From the IMG/VR virus record IMGVR_UViG_3300045977_000095, positions 1 to 37,582 of that record: DNA of 37,582 nt; one strand, written 5' to 3'. This stretch comes from a virus. Positions 23,257 through 31,625 of the stretch are shown here, piece by piece (the first letter of the stretch is position 1; each line of letters opens with the position of its first letter). Position numbers and translations under genes: made by a program. The notes under the pieces were generated by a model. The model worked only from the letters and a program-made list of their open reading frames with translations, had not been told where the DNA came from and made no database searches.

Positions 23257-23916
23257 TTAACAATACCCTTCGAGGTAGCCTTCGACTTCATGCACTGGCG
23301 GATTGACCCGGTGAAAGACATCTTGAATCAATTCCAATTCCCGCTCTTTGATCAGCTCGAGGATTTCCACCCGGCGCTTTTGATCCTTCGTACAGGCCTC
23401 CACCGCCGCCCACTTAGAAATAATGTCGTGGTAATCCTCATCGATCGATGGCAACTGTTCATCTTCGGCCAGCGAGGCGAGGCGCGCTTCGTAATAGAGA
23501 CGGATGGTCAAGACGCTTGCGGGCTTCGGGACAAACCTGAGCGAATGGCCGACAATCCAGTATTGATAGGGCTTGGTTTCGTCGCTGGATGAGGACACCA
23601 GCAGGTACGGTTCAGTCCAGACATGCGGCTCCGGCCAGTAACATTTGTCGAGAAAGGTTTCCTTGCCGTCCGTTTCGACAATGGACACCAAGCGGAGATC
23701 CTTACAGTTCGCCGGCAGTTGATAGTATTCCTGGTTCGCAATCGTGCTGAAGGTGACACGCGTGGTGAAATGATTGCGCGAGACGTTCTTGATCTTCGCG
23801 TGATACTTCCGCGCAGCCAGGTCAATGAAGTTGTTCAGCTCAGTATCGGTCCAGAATGCCGCGAACGGCTCATTGATGTAGGTCCGCGTGAGACTGCGTA
23901 GTTGGCCAAGGTTCAT
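23257..23916 (-). CDS. Head-tail adaptor (tail-tube-A-like) protein
   Basis: A 219-residue protein like the podovirus adaptor that bridges portal and tail nozzle. It starts LGQLRSLTRTYINEP followed by WTDTELNNFIDLAARKYH, the typical N-terminal helix pattern of such adaptors. A beta-rich middle follows (NQEYYQLPANCKDLRLVS, LRFVPKPASVLTIRLYYEA), then C-terminal helices (WAAVEACTKDQKRRVEIL). The ATG overlaps the upstream stop. Order on the transcript (adaptor, fibre, beta-rich tail protein) supports the call. Confidence 0.75.
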   Translation of the reverse strand: MNLGQLRSLTRTYINEPFAAFWTDTELNNFIDLAARKYHAKIKNVSRNHFTTRVTFSTIANQEYYQLPANCKDLRLVSIVETDGKETFLDKCYWPEPHVWTEPYLLVSSSSDETKPYQYWIVGHSLRFVPKPASVLTIRLYYEARLASLAEDEQLPSIDEDYHDIISKWAAVEACTKDQKRRVEILELIKERELELIQDVFHRVNPPVHEVEGYLEGYC

Positions 23917-24305
23917 GGTGATCCTTCCGGCATCCCCGCGTTATTGACTCGCTCCCCGCACCGCCTCTGAATGGTCACAAACTCATCTTTGGAAAGATCA
24001 ATGAAATTCTGTAGCCGTTGCGACTTGCGCTGTTCGGTGGCCTTCTGTTCTTCGGCATCGGACGCATCCGCGGCCTTATTCCCGGAGCCGTCATATTGCT
24101 TCCAAAGATCGTTGCGCGCCATCTTGTCGAGCCACATCCGTCCGTCGCCCAACAGATCATGTCGGCAATAGCCGATCGTGTGGTACCGCCCATCCCGGAG
24201 CTTCCGTTTACAGGCCCACCGATCCACGGACCATTCGATCCGCAAGGCCGAGTCATAATTCTGGAATAATTTCTGAACGTGTGGCGGACAGATCCGATCT
24301 GGCAT
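23913..24305 (-). CDS. Hypothetical protein upstream of the adaptor
   Basis: A 130-residue protein with a strong ribosome site (AGAAGGAGATAA) that also carries the stop of the previous gene. The N-terminal part has LRIEWSVDRWACKRKLRDGRY, a Trp/Arg-rich strand pattern, then a helix with SKDEFVTIQRRCGERV. It has four Cys (C6, C32, C47, C115), but they are not in a clear zinc pattern. It overlaps the adaptor start (ATGA). Probably structural; family unknown. Confidence 0.6.
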   Translation of the reverse strand: MPDRICPPHVQKLFQNYDSALRIEWSVDRWACKRKLRDGRYHTIGYCRHDLLGDGRMWLDKMARNDLWKQYDGSGNKAADASDAEEQKATEQRKSQRLQNFIDLSKDEFVTIQRRCGERVNNAGMPEGSP

Positions 24306-24310
24306 GCCTT

Positions 24311-25882
24311 TTATCTCCTTCTCGGACGATACGACGGGATGTAGTGTTGGATGACGGCGACGACATTGGAATAGACGAGCTCAGCCGCCGCGCCGATAAC
24401 GGCATAGGTTCCTGCTTGTGCGTGCAGCCGCCGCGCCGCCCGCAGCCCAGCCGCTACGCCTGTCACCACATAGATGCCTGGATCCGCAACGAGTCGAAAT
24501 CCACGCCGCAGGGACGCGGCCGTTCCAGTCAGGGTATACACACCGGGATCCGCGAGGAGCCGAAGACCGCGCCGCAACGACGCCGCGACTCCGGTAATGA
24601 CATACGCGCCGGGATCTGCCACTAACCGAAAGCCTCTTCGCAGCGAGGCCGCGATGCCAGTGACGACATAGACGCCGGACTCCGCGGCCAACCGACGCGC
24701 CGATCGTAATGTCGCGGCAGTTCCCGTAATGCTATAGGTGCCTGGGACGGCTGCAAGCCGCGCCGCCCTCCGCAGAGACGCGGCGACTCCGGTAATCACA
24801 TATGCCCCAGGTGCAGCGGCGAGGAGAAATCCACGGCGCAGGGCCGCAGCAACGCCCGTGATGGTGTAGGAGCCGGGAACTGCAGCGAGCTTGCGATCCG
24901 CTCGCATGTTGGCCGTCGATCCGCTCAGGCTGTACGTGCCAGGGACCGCTGGCAATTTCAATGCTCGGCGCAGGGCCACACTGACTCCTGTGAGGACATA
25001 CACCCCAGTTACCGCGTCGATTTTTCGCGCGGCTCTGAGTCCGGACGCCGATCCGAGGATGTTGTACGTTCCGGGGCTCGCGTCCAGGGTGTAATGCGTG
25101 AGCGCGGAGGACGGCGCCGCCACCATGATCCGCGGCTGTTTGTATAGATCCCAGCGCGTCTCCGGGTGATACATCGCGGCAATTTCCGCCGCACTCAACG
25201 CGCGCATGTAGAGGCGCACGTCTTTTATGCTGCCCACAAACCAATTGGTTGATGCCGACGCCCCGATCTTAATGCCGTCCGAAGCGGTCAAGCTGCCCGG
25301 GTTGGCGTTCGTCCCAGGAGACCCATCGAGAACGCCGTCCACATACACGGCCATGGTGGTGCTGGACGTGCGGAGCCCGCAAATAAAATGCCACGCCCCG
25401 TTATTCACGGCCGTGGCGCCATCTAGTTGTGTACTGTTTGATGCTCCATCCTCGAAGAGGCGTACCACGCCGCCCCCATTCATCACATCGAAGCCGCTCC
25501 CGATACCGCCAGACGTGCGCTTCCGGACAAAGGTCTGTCGCGCGGTCGAGCTGGTTTTGATCCAAGCCGTCCAGGTATGGAGATTGGTCCCGAGATCGTG
25601 CAGGGCGTTATTGGGAAACTGGACCGCTTCATTGGTGCCGCCGAAGGTCAAGACCGGCCCCATGACGGCATCAAATTCCCAATCCGATGCTTCCATGTTC
25701 AGCAGATCGCCTTGGAGGCCGGTCGCGGCGCGGTCGAATAGAATCATGCCGCCGGGAATCATCGGCGCCCAGAAGCGCAGGTCTTGCGCCTGGCGCGATT
25801 CCCAATTCGGCACGAGGGGCACGACGGGAGGAGGCCCAAACGCCCGTACCTGGCGAACCAACGGCGGAATGGTGAGGATCAT
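24311..25882 (-). CDS. LamG-domain protein with eleven 22-residue repeats
   Basis: A 523-residue protein likely to sit on the virion surface. Residues about 35-245 form a concanavalin/LamG domain (FWAPMIPGGMILFDRA, LHTWTAWIKTSS, WHFICGLRTSSTTMAVYVDG, VGSIKDVRLYMRALS). Residues 267-508 are eleven tandem units of 22 residues with consensus PGxYxxTGxAAxLRxxxxL. A short Tyr/Arg tail (YIPSYRPRRR) closes it. The LamG domain probably binds glycan; the repeats are probably a stalk or Ig-like chain. It overlaps the upstream stop by ATGA. Confidence 0.8.
   Translation of the reverse strand: MILTIPPLVRQVRAFGPPPVVPLVPNWESRQAQDLRFWAPMIPGGMILFDRAATGLQGDLLNMEASDWEFDAVMGPVLTFGGTNEAVQFPNNALHDLGTNLHTWTAWIKTSSTARQTFVRKRTSGGIGSGFDVMNGGGVVRLFEDGASNSTQLDGATAVNNGAWHFICGLRTSSTTMAVYVDGVLDGSPGTNANPGSLTASDGIKIGASASTNWFVGSIKDVRLYMRALSAAEIAAMYHPETRWDLYKQPRIMVAAPSSALTHYTLDASPGTYNILGSASGLRAARKIDAVTGVYVLTGVSVALRRALKLPAVPGTYSLSGSTANMRADRKLAAVPGSYTITGVAAALRRGFLLAAAPGAYVITGVAASLRRAARLAAVPGTYSITGTAATLRSARRLAAESGVYVVTGIAASLRRGFRLVADPGAYVITGVAASLRRGLRLLADPGVYTLTGTAASLRRGFRLVADPGIYVVTGVAAGLRAARRLHAQAGTYAVIGAAAELVYSNVVAVIQHYIPSYRPRRR
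24359..25084 (-). repeat. Eleven in-frame 66-base repeats (22 codons each)
   Basis: Translation of this stretch gives eleven units of exactly 22 residues. Key positions are G, Y, TG and LR (for example PGAYVITGVAASLRR). Units 5 and 8 share the run PGAYVITGVAASLRR, and units 7-10 are nearly the same, so part of the array looks recently duplicated, whereas units 1-3 have diverged. There is no spacer between units. Confidence 0.85.
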
Positions 25883-26340
25883 GCGCTTTGCACCTTTGTC
25901 GGCTTAACCCGAAGCTCCCATGTGGAATCGAACGTCTGTCCACTCGTATTCACGAGCACAAAGCGATTGCCATGTCCGCAGAGCGGAATATGCTTGATCT
26001 GCAAGAGTTCATTGACGCTTGTGCTTGGATTGACGGTGAGAAACGAACCCACGTACAGCGTGGCTTGCGGCGTATCGTCTTGTCCTACCGTGCCGTCGCC
26101 GCCATCGGGGTAGAGCTGTGTTCCGGCTCCATCACCAAAGAGCACGTAGAGATCCGCGACCTTCGTTCCCACGGCCGGCGGTCCGCCATCGTACTGCACT
26201 TGGAGATATGCATCGCACCACAAATCGAGCTCTGTGCTGTTATCGTAATCCCCGGCCGCCCGCGCATTGTTAGACAACGCGGCATTTTTGTCGATCACGG
26301 TATTAAGCGAGGAGTCACGGAGCAGTTTAATTTCGGCCAT
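25879..26340 (-). CDS. Hypothetical beta-rich structural protein
   Basis: A 153-residue protein with strand-rich sequence (VADLYVLFGDGAGTQLYPDGG, NRFVLVNTSGQTFDSTWELRV). It probably forms one sandwich domain. It overlaps the LamG gene by ATGA and follows the upstream stop by three bases. A decoration or tail-base role is inferred from location only. Confidence 0.6.
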   Translation of the reverse strand: MAEIKLLRDSSLNTVIDKNAALSNNARAAGDYDNSTELDLWCDAYLQVQYDGGPPAVGTKVADLYVLFGDGAGTQLYPDGGDGTVGQDDTPQATLYVGSFLTVNPSTSVNELLQIKHIPLCGHGNRFVLVNTSGQTFDSTWELRVKPTKVQSA

Positions 26341-26343
26341 GAG

Positions 26344-26769
26344 CTACACCGTCAACGCTATAGCAATATCTGTCGGCATGATCGTGGTTCCTGAACCAAA
26401 TAATTGCTCACCACGAGAGCCCTTCCGCTTCTGCAGTGCCCCGAGGTTCGCGCGCGTCGTCGTGCCAGGCCCGAATGCCGCCAAGAAGGCATCTCGTGTG
26501 TTGATACCGTTCACCATGATCGTCAACACGGACAACATCATTTCGATCCGGCTCTTCTCCTGTGCCGTGAGTGACGCCCACTCGGCCGGCACGATCGCAT
26601 TGAGCACTTCATAGGACGGCACGAGATCGCGGTTGATATCGATCGTCTCTAGAATTTCGTTCAGTAGCCTCGCGCACTGATCGTGGTTCCCCACCGCGAG
26701 ATGCGGGGCATAGCCGCGTCCAGTGGGATCCGTTTCCAATTCCGTCTTCAACTGCGGGTAATCGATCAT
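26344..26769 (-). CDS. Hypothetical helical structural protein
   Basis: A 141-residue protein; ATG 26769 is preferred to an in-frame start at 26895 because it overlaps the upstream stop as ATGA, the pattern of this operon. The sequence is helical (HDQCARLLNEILETIDINRD, LTAQEKSRIEMMLSVL) with a small loop domain (FGPGTTTRANLGALQKRKG). No motif was recognised. Likely a small head or tail assembly protein. Confidence 0.6.
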   Translation of the reverse strand: MIDYPQLKTELETDPTGRGYAPHLAVGNHDQCARLLNEILETIDINRDLVPSYEVLNAIVPAEWASLTAQEKSRIEMMLSVLTIMVNGINTRDAFLAAFGPGTTTRANLGALQKRKGSRGEQLFGSGTTIMPTDIAIALTV

Positions 26770-26996
26770 CGCTTCACCGAAAACTGTCCAGGCTCCGCGT
26801 ACAGCTTGCGATGCACGGCGCCACACACATGACAGGTGCCCGTGACTCTGTTTTTCGCCGGGAATTCGATCCGAAGGTTTCGGCCCCGCTTGCAACAGGG
26901 CCGTACCTTGTCGTTCTTAGCTAAGTGTGAAAAGGGAGTTCGACCCGAAATCCACTGTAAAAGTCTCGCCATCATTGATTGAAATAGGAGCGCCAT
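26766..26996 (-). CDS. Small zinc-finger-like protein
   Basis: A 76-residue frame; the real start may be the ATG-ATG pair at 26972-26975. Two cysteine pairs, RPCCKRG and TCHVCGAVH, in a basic sequence look like a small zinc ribbon. It overlaps the 142-residue gene upstream by 80 bases and the next gene by ATGA. A nucleic-acid-binding role is inferred. Confidence 0.5.
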   Translation of the reverse strand: MALLFQSMMARLLQWISGRTPFSHLAKNDKVRPCCKRGRNLRIEFPAKNRVTGTCHVCGAVHRKLYAEPGQFSVKR

Positions 26997-27345
26997 AATC
27001 CCACCAGTTCACCAGCGGATCAGCCGGCGAGGTTTGTGTGTCGTTGTACACAGCGGCATATTGAAACGGACCAAACGAGCCGCCGGACGCCGTGAACACC
27101 ACATCGGTACACCCGATCGTGACCGTGCCCCCGGTTTCGGAAACGGTGTTCTGAATATCGGTCCCCCCGGAAGGGTAGCCGTTTGCCGGGGTGATCTCTG
27201 CCAGATCCGCCTTGACAGCATCGCCCGATGCACTCGGCGCCGCATTCGACAAGTAGACTTTGAAGACGTGGCCCGCGGCGCTAAAGTCGTGCTTGGCGAG
27301 GACCAATTGCTCTACGAAATCTTGGAACTTGTTGTACGTCGCCAT
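26917..27345 (-). CDS. Small structural protein (virion-associated)
   Basis: A 142-residue protein starting ATG 27345 with GAGGATC upstream. It begins with ATYNKFQDFVEQLVLAKHDF and has an NGYPSGGTDI turn, a pattern that recurs in small proteins downstream of phage capsid genes. The rest is beta-rich (TVTIGCTDVVFTASGG, GETFTVDFGSNSLF). Its exact role (decoration or connector) is not known. Confidence 0.7.
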   Translation of the reverse strand: MATYNKFQDFVEQLVLAKHDFSAAGHVFKVYLSNAAPSASGDAVKADLAEITPANGYPSGGTDIQNTVSETGGTVTIGCTDVVFTASGGSFGPFQYAAVYNDTQTSPADPLVNWWDYGAPISINDGETFTVDFGSNSLFTLS

Positions 27346-27356
27346 CGTTGATCCTC

Positions 27357-27818
27357 TTAGCGAGTCGCTTCCGCTTTCAACTCAGAAAGCCGTTGCTGTA
27401 GGGACGCGACACGGTTGCGAAGCTCGTTTTCCTGAGATTGGTAGTCACTCACCCGCTCTGCGTGCTGTGCGTCCACGATCGACTTGAGATCCTTCGCGTC
27501 CTGTAGAAGGGCCGCGATCCTGGACTTCGCTTCCGCCTCTTGCTGTTCCAAGACATCCATCTTTTCGTTATGCACGATGGTGGCATTCTTGAGCGTTTCA
27601 GTCATTGCCTTGGTCGACTCCGCTACTTTCTTCTTATTCGCCTCTACTGCAGCCAGGAGCCGTTTTTCTTCTTCCTTGAGCTTATCTAGCTCGAGCGTTG
27701 TTTCACGAGCTGCCTGTGTCAGACTGCGCGCCATCCTCACTTGTTCCAGCAAATCCAGCGTGAACTGCGCGCGCTTCGCTTCCTTCTCCAGTAGGTTTTC
27801 AAGGTCCGATAGATTCAT
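27357..27818 (-). CDS. Coiled-coil protein
   Basis: This protein has 153 residues. The ATG at 27818 is preferred over an in-frame ATG at 27830 because GGGGGG lies just upstream. Nearly the whole protein is a charged heptad-like helix (LDKLKEEEKRLLAAVEANKK, LRNRVASLQQRLSEL). It lies in the small head-gene cluster, so it may be an assembly factor or an elongated virion element. It is not recognised as a known family. Confidence 0.65.
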   Translation of the reverse strand: MNLSDLENLLEKEAKRAQFTLDLLEQVRMARSLTQAARETTLELDKLKEEEKRLLAAVEANKKKVAESTKAMTETLKNATIVHNEKMDVLEQQEAEAKSRIAALLQDAKDLKSIVDAQHAERVSDYQSQENELRNRVASLQQRLSELKAEATR

Positions 27819-27830
27819 CGTGCCCCCCAT

Positions 27831-28238
27831 TTACAGACGCGCCGTTGAGCTGATAATCGCTGTGCATGTTAAGGCGGTTGTGCCATCCCCCGCCGTGACA
27901 CGTGGGCGGATCGCGTTCGGATTTTCTAACACCTGTTCGATCGCCGCCGCGGTCTTGCTGATATTGTTGCCTTGCGGATCGGTGAGCTGGGCATACGTGA
28001 CCGACTGCAGCGCGCCGAGCGTATCGAACACTTGATCGTTTGTGCCTTCTAGGATGATGGTCCCGCCGGCGCCAAACGTGCCTTTGAACTGGACGCACTT
28101 ATCGGACCGGTGGGGACAGACATACGGCTTCCCATCGTCGCCATTGAGGAGCCCGGTCCAAATGATCCCGATTGCTCCCATGATCGTATTTCCGTTGTGA
28201 TCGATAGGGAGAAAGACGGTGAAATCGCGTGTTGCCAT
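27831..28238 (-). CDS. Small beta-rich head-associated protein
   Basis: A 135-residue protein with strong ribosome site GAGGAGG. Beta-rich (TVFLPIDHNGNTIMGAIGII, FGAGGTIILEGTNDQVF), with two Cys flanking VCPHRSDKC. Its size and location downstream of the capsid gene suit a decoration or head-completion protein, but this is inferred. Confidence 0.6.
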   Translation of the reverse strand: MATRDFTVFLPIDHNGNTIMGAIGIIWTGLLNGDDGKPYVCPHRSDKCVQFKGTFGAGGTIILEGTNDQVFDTLGALQSVTYAQLTDPQGNNISKTAAAIEQVLENPNAIRPRVTAGDGTTALTCTAIISSTARL

Positions 28239-28253
28239 TGGTGGCCCTCCTCT

Positions 28254-28670
28254 TTACAGATTAGGCCGCGAGGCTTCTGACCCGGCCAACGGCCGCACAT
28301 TCACAGTCACGCACAAATCCGTGATGGCATCCGATCCAGCAGTGGTCACAAACAGCCCGAGCTTATCGCCGGACGCAAAGGTCGCCGTTCCATCGGTCTT
28401 CAATGTTCCGGCCACGTTCGTCGCCTGTGTCGGGTTGATGGTGGCGGACAGAATACTCGTGCTGCCTTTCTTGACATCCACCCGGGCGGAATCGTCGGCA
28501 TCGGTAATCGCTACCGCATAGGCGTTGACGCTGAGCACCACGCCGGCAAACGGCATGAGGATGGAGCAGAATTCAATGTCCGTTTGTGACGCACCGATCG
28601 AATCCTTTTTAAGAAGGATAGGATGTTCGATGCAGCTTGCGGATGGATCCATGTTCTTTGAGTCAATCAT
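28254..28670 (-). CDS. Probable head decoration-type protein
   Basis: A 138-residue protein with an excellent ribosome site (AAGGAG) after a 56-base gap. The sequence is a beta-sandwich type (GVVLSVNAYAVAITDADDSA, KLGLFVTTAGSDAITDLCV). The composition and place, two genes after the capsid gene, resemble phage decoration proteins. No catalytic motifs. Confidence 0.6.
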   Translation of the reverse strand: MIDSKNMDPSASCIEHPILLKKDSIGASQTDIEFCSILMPFAGVVLSVNAYAVAITDADDSARVDVKKGSTSILSATINPTQATNVAGTLKTDGTATFASGDKLGLFVTTAGSDAITDLCVTVNVRPLAGSEASRPNL

Positions 28671-28726
28671 CGGAATACTCCTTCGTTCGGCATTCGAGCG
28701 ACATTGCTCCGGCCCCTACCGCCGTT

Positions 28727-29227
28727 TTAGCCTTGCTTCGCCGTATCGATCCGGCCGGTATAGTCCCCGCCGTATTGCGGCCCTCGTTGCACCTTCTCAT
28801 TCACAAATTGTTTGGCCTGGACTTTGCGCTTCTCTCGCGTTTCCCCGGGCAGAGGCGTGACTCGCGTCTCGGACTTCCCGATGCCAAGTGATTCAGCGCC
28901 CTCGCTCGTCAAGGCCTTGGGTTCCGTCTGCGTGAGCACGAAATCATCGGAGCGGTCGAGGGCTTCAAGTGGATCCTGTGAGGCAATCGGTCCATCCAGT
29001 GGATCAGTCGGAAAGGCATGATGCCCGGTGATGCCCAAGGCGTAGGAGGTTGGCACACCGGATCCGGCCATCCGCTGAAGGTTGGAGTCTGTTGCGAGGC
29101 ACACCGCAATGTTTTGCGGGTAGTATTTCTTCTGGCCCGGTTGAAACACGATCGGGACGCCATTGTGCATCGTCTCATAGACGATCGAGCGCCGATTCAC
29201 CACTTCTACACTTTCATAGGGATCCAT
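28727..29227 (-). CDS. Hypothetical head protein
   Basis: A 166-residue protein starting ATG 29227 with AAAGGAG. The N-terminal 90 residues are folded and beta-rich (IVYETMHNGVPIVFQPGQKKYY, NIAVCLATDSNLQ). The C-terminal 70 residues are charged and probably flexible (GETREKRKVQAKQFVNEKV, then QRGPQYGGDYTGR). It is the first gene after the major capsid gene. Function unknown; an internal head or minor capsid role is likely. Confidence 0.65.
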   Translation of the reverse strand: MDPYESVEVVNRRSIVYETMHNGVPIVFQPGQKKYYPQNIAVCLATDSNLQRMAGSGVPTSYALGITGHHAFPTDPLDGPIASQDPLEALDRSDDFVLTQTEPKALTSEGAESLGIGKSETRVTPLPGETREKRKVQAKQFVNEKVQRGPQYGGDYTGRIDTAKQG

Positions 29228-29250
29228 GAAATCTCCTTTTCTCGAAGAGC

Positions 29251-29279
29251 CGGCAGGATAGCCTCTCGCTATCCCGCCG
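29251..29279 (-). other. Strong RNA hairpin after the capsid gene
   Basis: On the minus strand the stem CGGCGGGATAGC pairs with GCTATCCTGCCG around a GAGAG loop, 12 pairs with one G-T. No T-run follows, so it is not a classical terminator. It could limit read-through or protect the capsid message from 3' decay. Confidence 0.5.
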
Positions 29280-29301
29280 TGACCCTACGTTTCTTCGTGC
29301 G

Positions 29302-30600
29302 TTACGGCATTTGCACCACAACAATATTGCTGGTAATCCCGCGCAGCACGAAATTCTTGTTCGGGGATTCGCATCCCACGTTATCGAAGATTCTGTACAC
29401 CCCTTCATACGCATCAATCCCGGAGACAAACCGGAGGGTGCCGCCGCCTTCGTCGCACCATTCCCCGGCCGTCAACACCCAATGCGTGAAGGTGTCATGC
29501 TCCAAGCCCATCAAGTTTCCATACGGCGCATCCTTGTCCGTCTTGAGGGGTATCCCACCGAAATCCAGGTCCTGTCCCTTGGCCGCGGCAGTTCCGCCGT
29601 CCGGCCGCATAAGGGATGACCCCTGATACCGGCGATCGTTTTCCAGCATGACTTGATACGCCCGGCGCACCGCATGCTCGCACCAAAGCGCATCTGTCTT
29701 TCCCTTCGCTTTCACAGCCGCCGTATCCAATCCGCGCTGAATGGCATCGGCGCTGAGCGCCCCCACCGAGTTCTGTACCACCGCTTGAAGGTAGCTCCCC
29801 GGTGTGGTCGACCGATCAATGTTATGGAGCGTCGAGACGTAGGTCGTCGAATCGACCAAGCCCAACATCCCCATGATTTCGCGGTCATACGTGGTCTCAT
29901 TGACGTCCGTGGTGGTGGACTCCATGGCAATCACCACCAAGTCGTTATCCGCAACCGCGGCATCCATGGCCGCCGACACATCGAACGTGGTTCCATCTGC
30001 GGCAACCGTTGTGACGGTCCGCGCTCCGCCGGCTCGTATCGCCCCGGTTCCTGGGTTGATAAACGCGACGAACATCCCCGGCTGAATGAACCGCGCGCCA
30101 TTGGTCGCGCCGGCTACGCCATGCGGCGCATCGACTGTGACCGTGGTTCCAGTTCCCGGATCCCCGTTCACGAGGCAGAGCACGCCTTTACCGTAGCCCC
30201 AAATGGCGCGGCCGCGGTAGTTGGCCATATCTTCAACAAGCCCCTCGATTTCCGTTCCGAGCGCCCGCCCGAATGCTCCCTTGCTCGTCAACGATTGCTT
30301 CATGACTTGCGCCGTCAAGCGAATGGAGCCATGCGCGTACTTGCAAGGGATTTTCCAATCGAGGTAAGACTGCCGGCCCGGCACGTGGTACTTGTAGCCT
30401 TCCGTGGTCGCCGCGGCGGAGAAGTTCCGCTTCACGCGCGCCGGGAACACGACTTCTCGGCCGGTCCAAGAATCTGAGTCTTTCTTGATCTGCGAGAGCA
30501 GAGGTTGCTCATCATTGAGCGTATCGATGATCCCCTTCTCGTACACCTCCTTCAACGCTTCGTTGAAGAAGGCAACTGATTGTGCATCCAGTGCTGGCAT
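29302..30600 (-). CDS. Major capsid protein
   Basis: A 432-residue protein immediately downstream of the scaffold gene (two bases between stop and ATG). An N-terminal helical arm (AFFNEALKEVYEKGIIDTLN) leads into an HK97-type pattern: GREVVFPARVKRN, a long helix region (TSKGAFGRALGTEIEGLVED), a beta-rich insertion (about residues 145-235), and VRRAYQVMLENDRRYQGSS near residue 320. The order portal, scaffold, capsid and the size make this the best capsid candidate. A strong hairpin follows its stop. Confidence 0.8.
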   Translation of the reverse strand: MPALDAQSVAFFNEALKEVYEKGIIDTLNDEQPLLSQIKKDSDSWTGREVVFPARVKRNFSAAATTEGYKYHVPGRQSYLDWKIPCKYAHGSIRLTAQVMKQSLTSKGAFGRALGTEIEGLVEDMANYRGRAIWGYGKGVLCLVNGDPGTGTTVTVDAPHGVAGATNGARFIQPGMFVAFINPGTGAIRAGGARTVTTVAADGTTFDVSAAMDAAVADNDLVVIAMESTTTDVNETTYDREIMGMLGLVDSTTYVSTLHNIDRSTTPGSYLQAVVQNSVGALSADAIQRGLDTAAVKAKGKTDALWCEHAVRRAYQVMLENDRRYQGSSLMRPDGGTAAAKGQDLDFGGIPLKTDKDAPYGNLMGLEHDTFTHWVLTAGEWCDEGGGTLRFVSGIDAYEGVYRIFDNVGCESPNKNFVLRGITSNIVVVQMP

Positions 30601-30602
30601 GT

Positions 30603-31412
30603 TTACCTTTCAGAAGCTCCCGACATGGCGCCTTGAACGACGTTCCATGCCGCTTCATGGAGCTTCCGGCCCTTCAGCTTCTCCTGTGGTGGTGCCGGTG
30701 GCGGACTCCCGCCAGGCCCGGGCGCCGCCGGCGGACGACGCATGAACTGGCCGTTGTTGTGATTGCGTGGAAGGTTAGGATTCAGAGGCGGATTGCCCGG
30801 TTTGACGAAGAAGCCCTTCGCGCGCTTCAACACATCGGCGGCGACAGCTCGGTCCCCGTTGGCGATCCTGACGGTTTCTTCCCAACTCATGACTCCGCAG
30901 ACAAACCGCTCCCAGGCTTCCGCCGAGAGAGGAATTTCTTTCGGGTTGTATGCGGCCTTGAATTGCGCTTCGACGCCGGTCAGATAGGCATCGGCAGCCA
31001 TCCCGGCCGCCCGCTCGATCTGATCCAGTCGTGCCTGCAGGTCAGGATCAATCCCGCCCCGTTTTTGGAGTTCTTGCTCTAGCTCCGCGATCTTCGCTTC
31101 GAGCCGGGGCACCCCGGCATATTCTTGAAATCTCTTTTGATGGGGATCGATCTGCGGATCTCCCGCCACTCCACGAATCCCGCTCTCGAGCCGATCCAGT
31201 CGGCTCGTCAACCCGGAGATCTCATTTCTTAGCGCCGTTTCGCGGGCATGAAATTTCTTCCGTTGCGCGACGTGCTCCGACAGCGGCACCATCTTGGCTT
31301 GCTGCGGTTGTTCTTGGCCCTGACCATCGCCTTCCCCTTGAGCGCCAAGCTCTTGGGTTTGGTCGCTCGCTAGGTCCTGTCCTTCGCCAACGGATCCTTC
31401 TAGCTCTGGCAT
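30603..31412 (-). CDS. Capsid scaffold protein
   Basis: This protein has 269 residues. The ATG at 31412 is preferred over ATG 31424 because GGAGGG precedes it. The acidic, Gln-rich N-terminus (SDQTQELGAQGEGDGQGQEQ) is followed by coiled coil (FHARETALRNEISGLTSRL, RLEAKIAELEQELQKRG), a helical middle, and a Pro/Gly linker before a basic C-terminal helix (KLKGRKLHEAAWNVVQGAMS) of the kind that contacts capsid protein. This is a typical scaffold architecture and it sits right before the capsid gene. A terminator lies upstream. Confidence 0.75.
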   Translation of the reverse strand: MPELEGSVGEGQDLASDQTQELGAQGEGDGQGQEQPQQAKMVPLSEHVAQRKKFHARETALRNEISGLTSRLDRLESGIRGVAGDPQIDPHQKRFQEYAGVPRLEAKIAELEQELQKRGGIDPDLQARLDQIERAAGMAADAYLTGVEAQFKAAYNPKEIPLSAEAWERFVCGVMSWEETVRIANGDRAVAADVLKRAKGFFVKPGNPPLNPNLPRNHNNGQFMRRPPAAPGPGGSPPPAPPQEKLKGRKLHEAAWNVVQGAMSGASER

Positions 31413-31458
31413 CGCGCCCTCCATCGCCGGAGACAGCCGGCGGCTGAATGAGTGGGCC

Positions 31459-31506
31459 GAAAAAAAGGACCGGGCTCCCGGCTCTGCCGGAAACGCGGTC
31501 CTTCTT
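31459..31506 (-). terminator. Rho-independent terminator before the scaffold-capsid genes
   Basis: On the minus strand AAGGACCG pairs with CGGTCCTT, enclosing an inner CCGGC-AGA-GCCGG hairpin, and is followed by a run of seven T. Outer GGCCGAA and TTCGGCC arms can extend the stem. It lies 47 bases upstream of the scaffold start and downstream of the lipoprotein gene. The rest of the gap 31413-31625 shows only a GC-rich palindrome and no gene. Confidence 0.7.
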
Positions 31507-31625
31507 CGGCCTATGGAGGACGCCTTATGCGGACTCTTGTCGGTCTAACGGCCCCTGAATGTCCGCCGGAAACGGCCCGGCGCGCCGGCTCCCCTGAAAC
31601 GGCAGGAGAGCGCCCCGAAGTTTAG

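Noticed and set aside
24359-25084. 66-base repeats as a possible CRISPR array
   Set aside because: The repeats have no unique spacers, are an exact multiple of three, and translate into a regular 22-residue unit continuous with a LamG domain.
31577-31588. GC palindrome CCGGCGCGCCGG as a terminator
   Set aside because: No T-run on either strand and arms of six bases with no loop; it is better viewed as a chance palindrome in GC-rich DNA.
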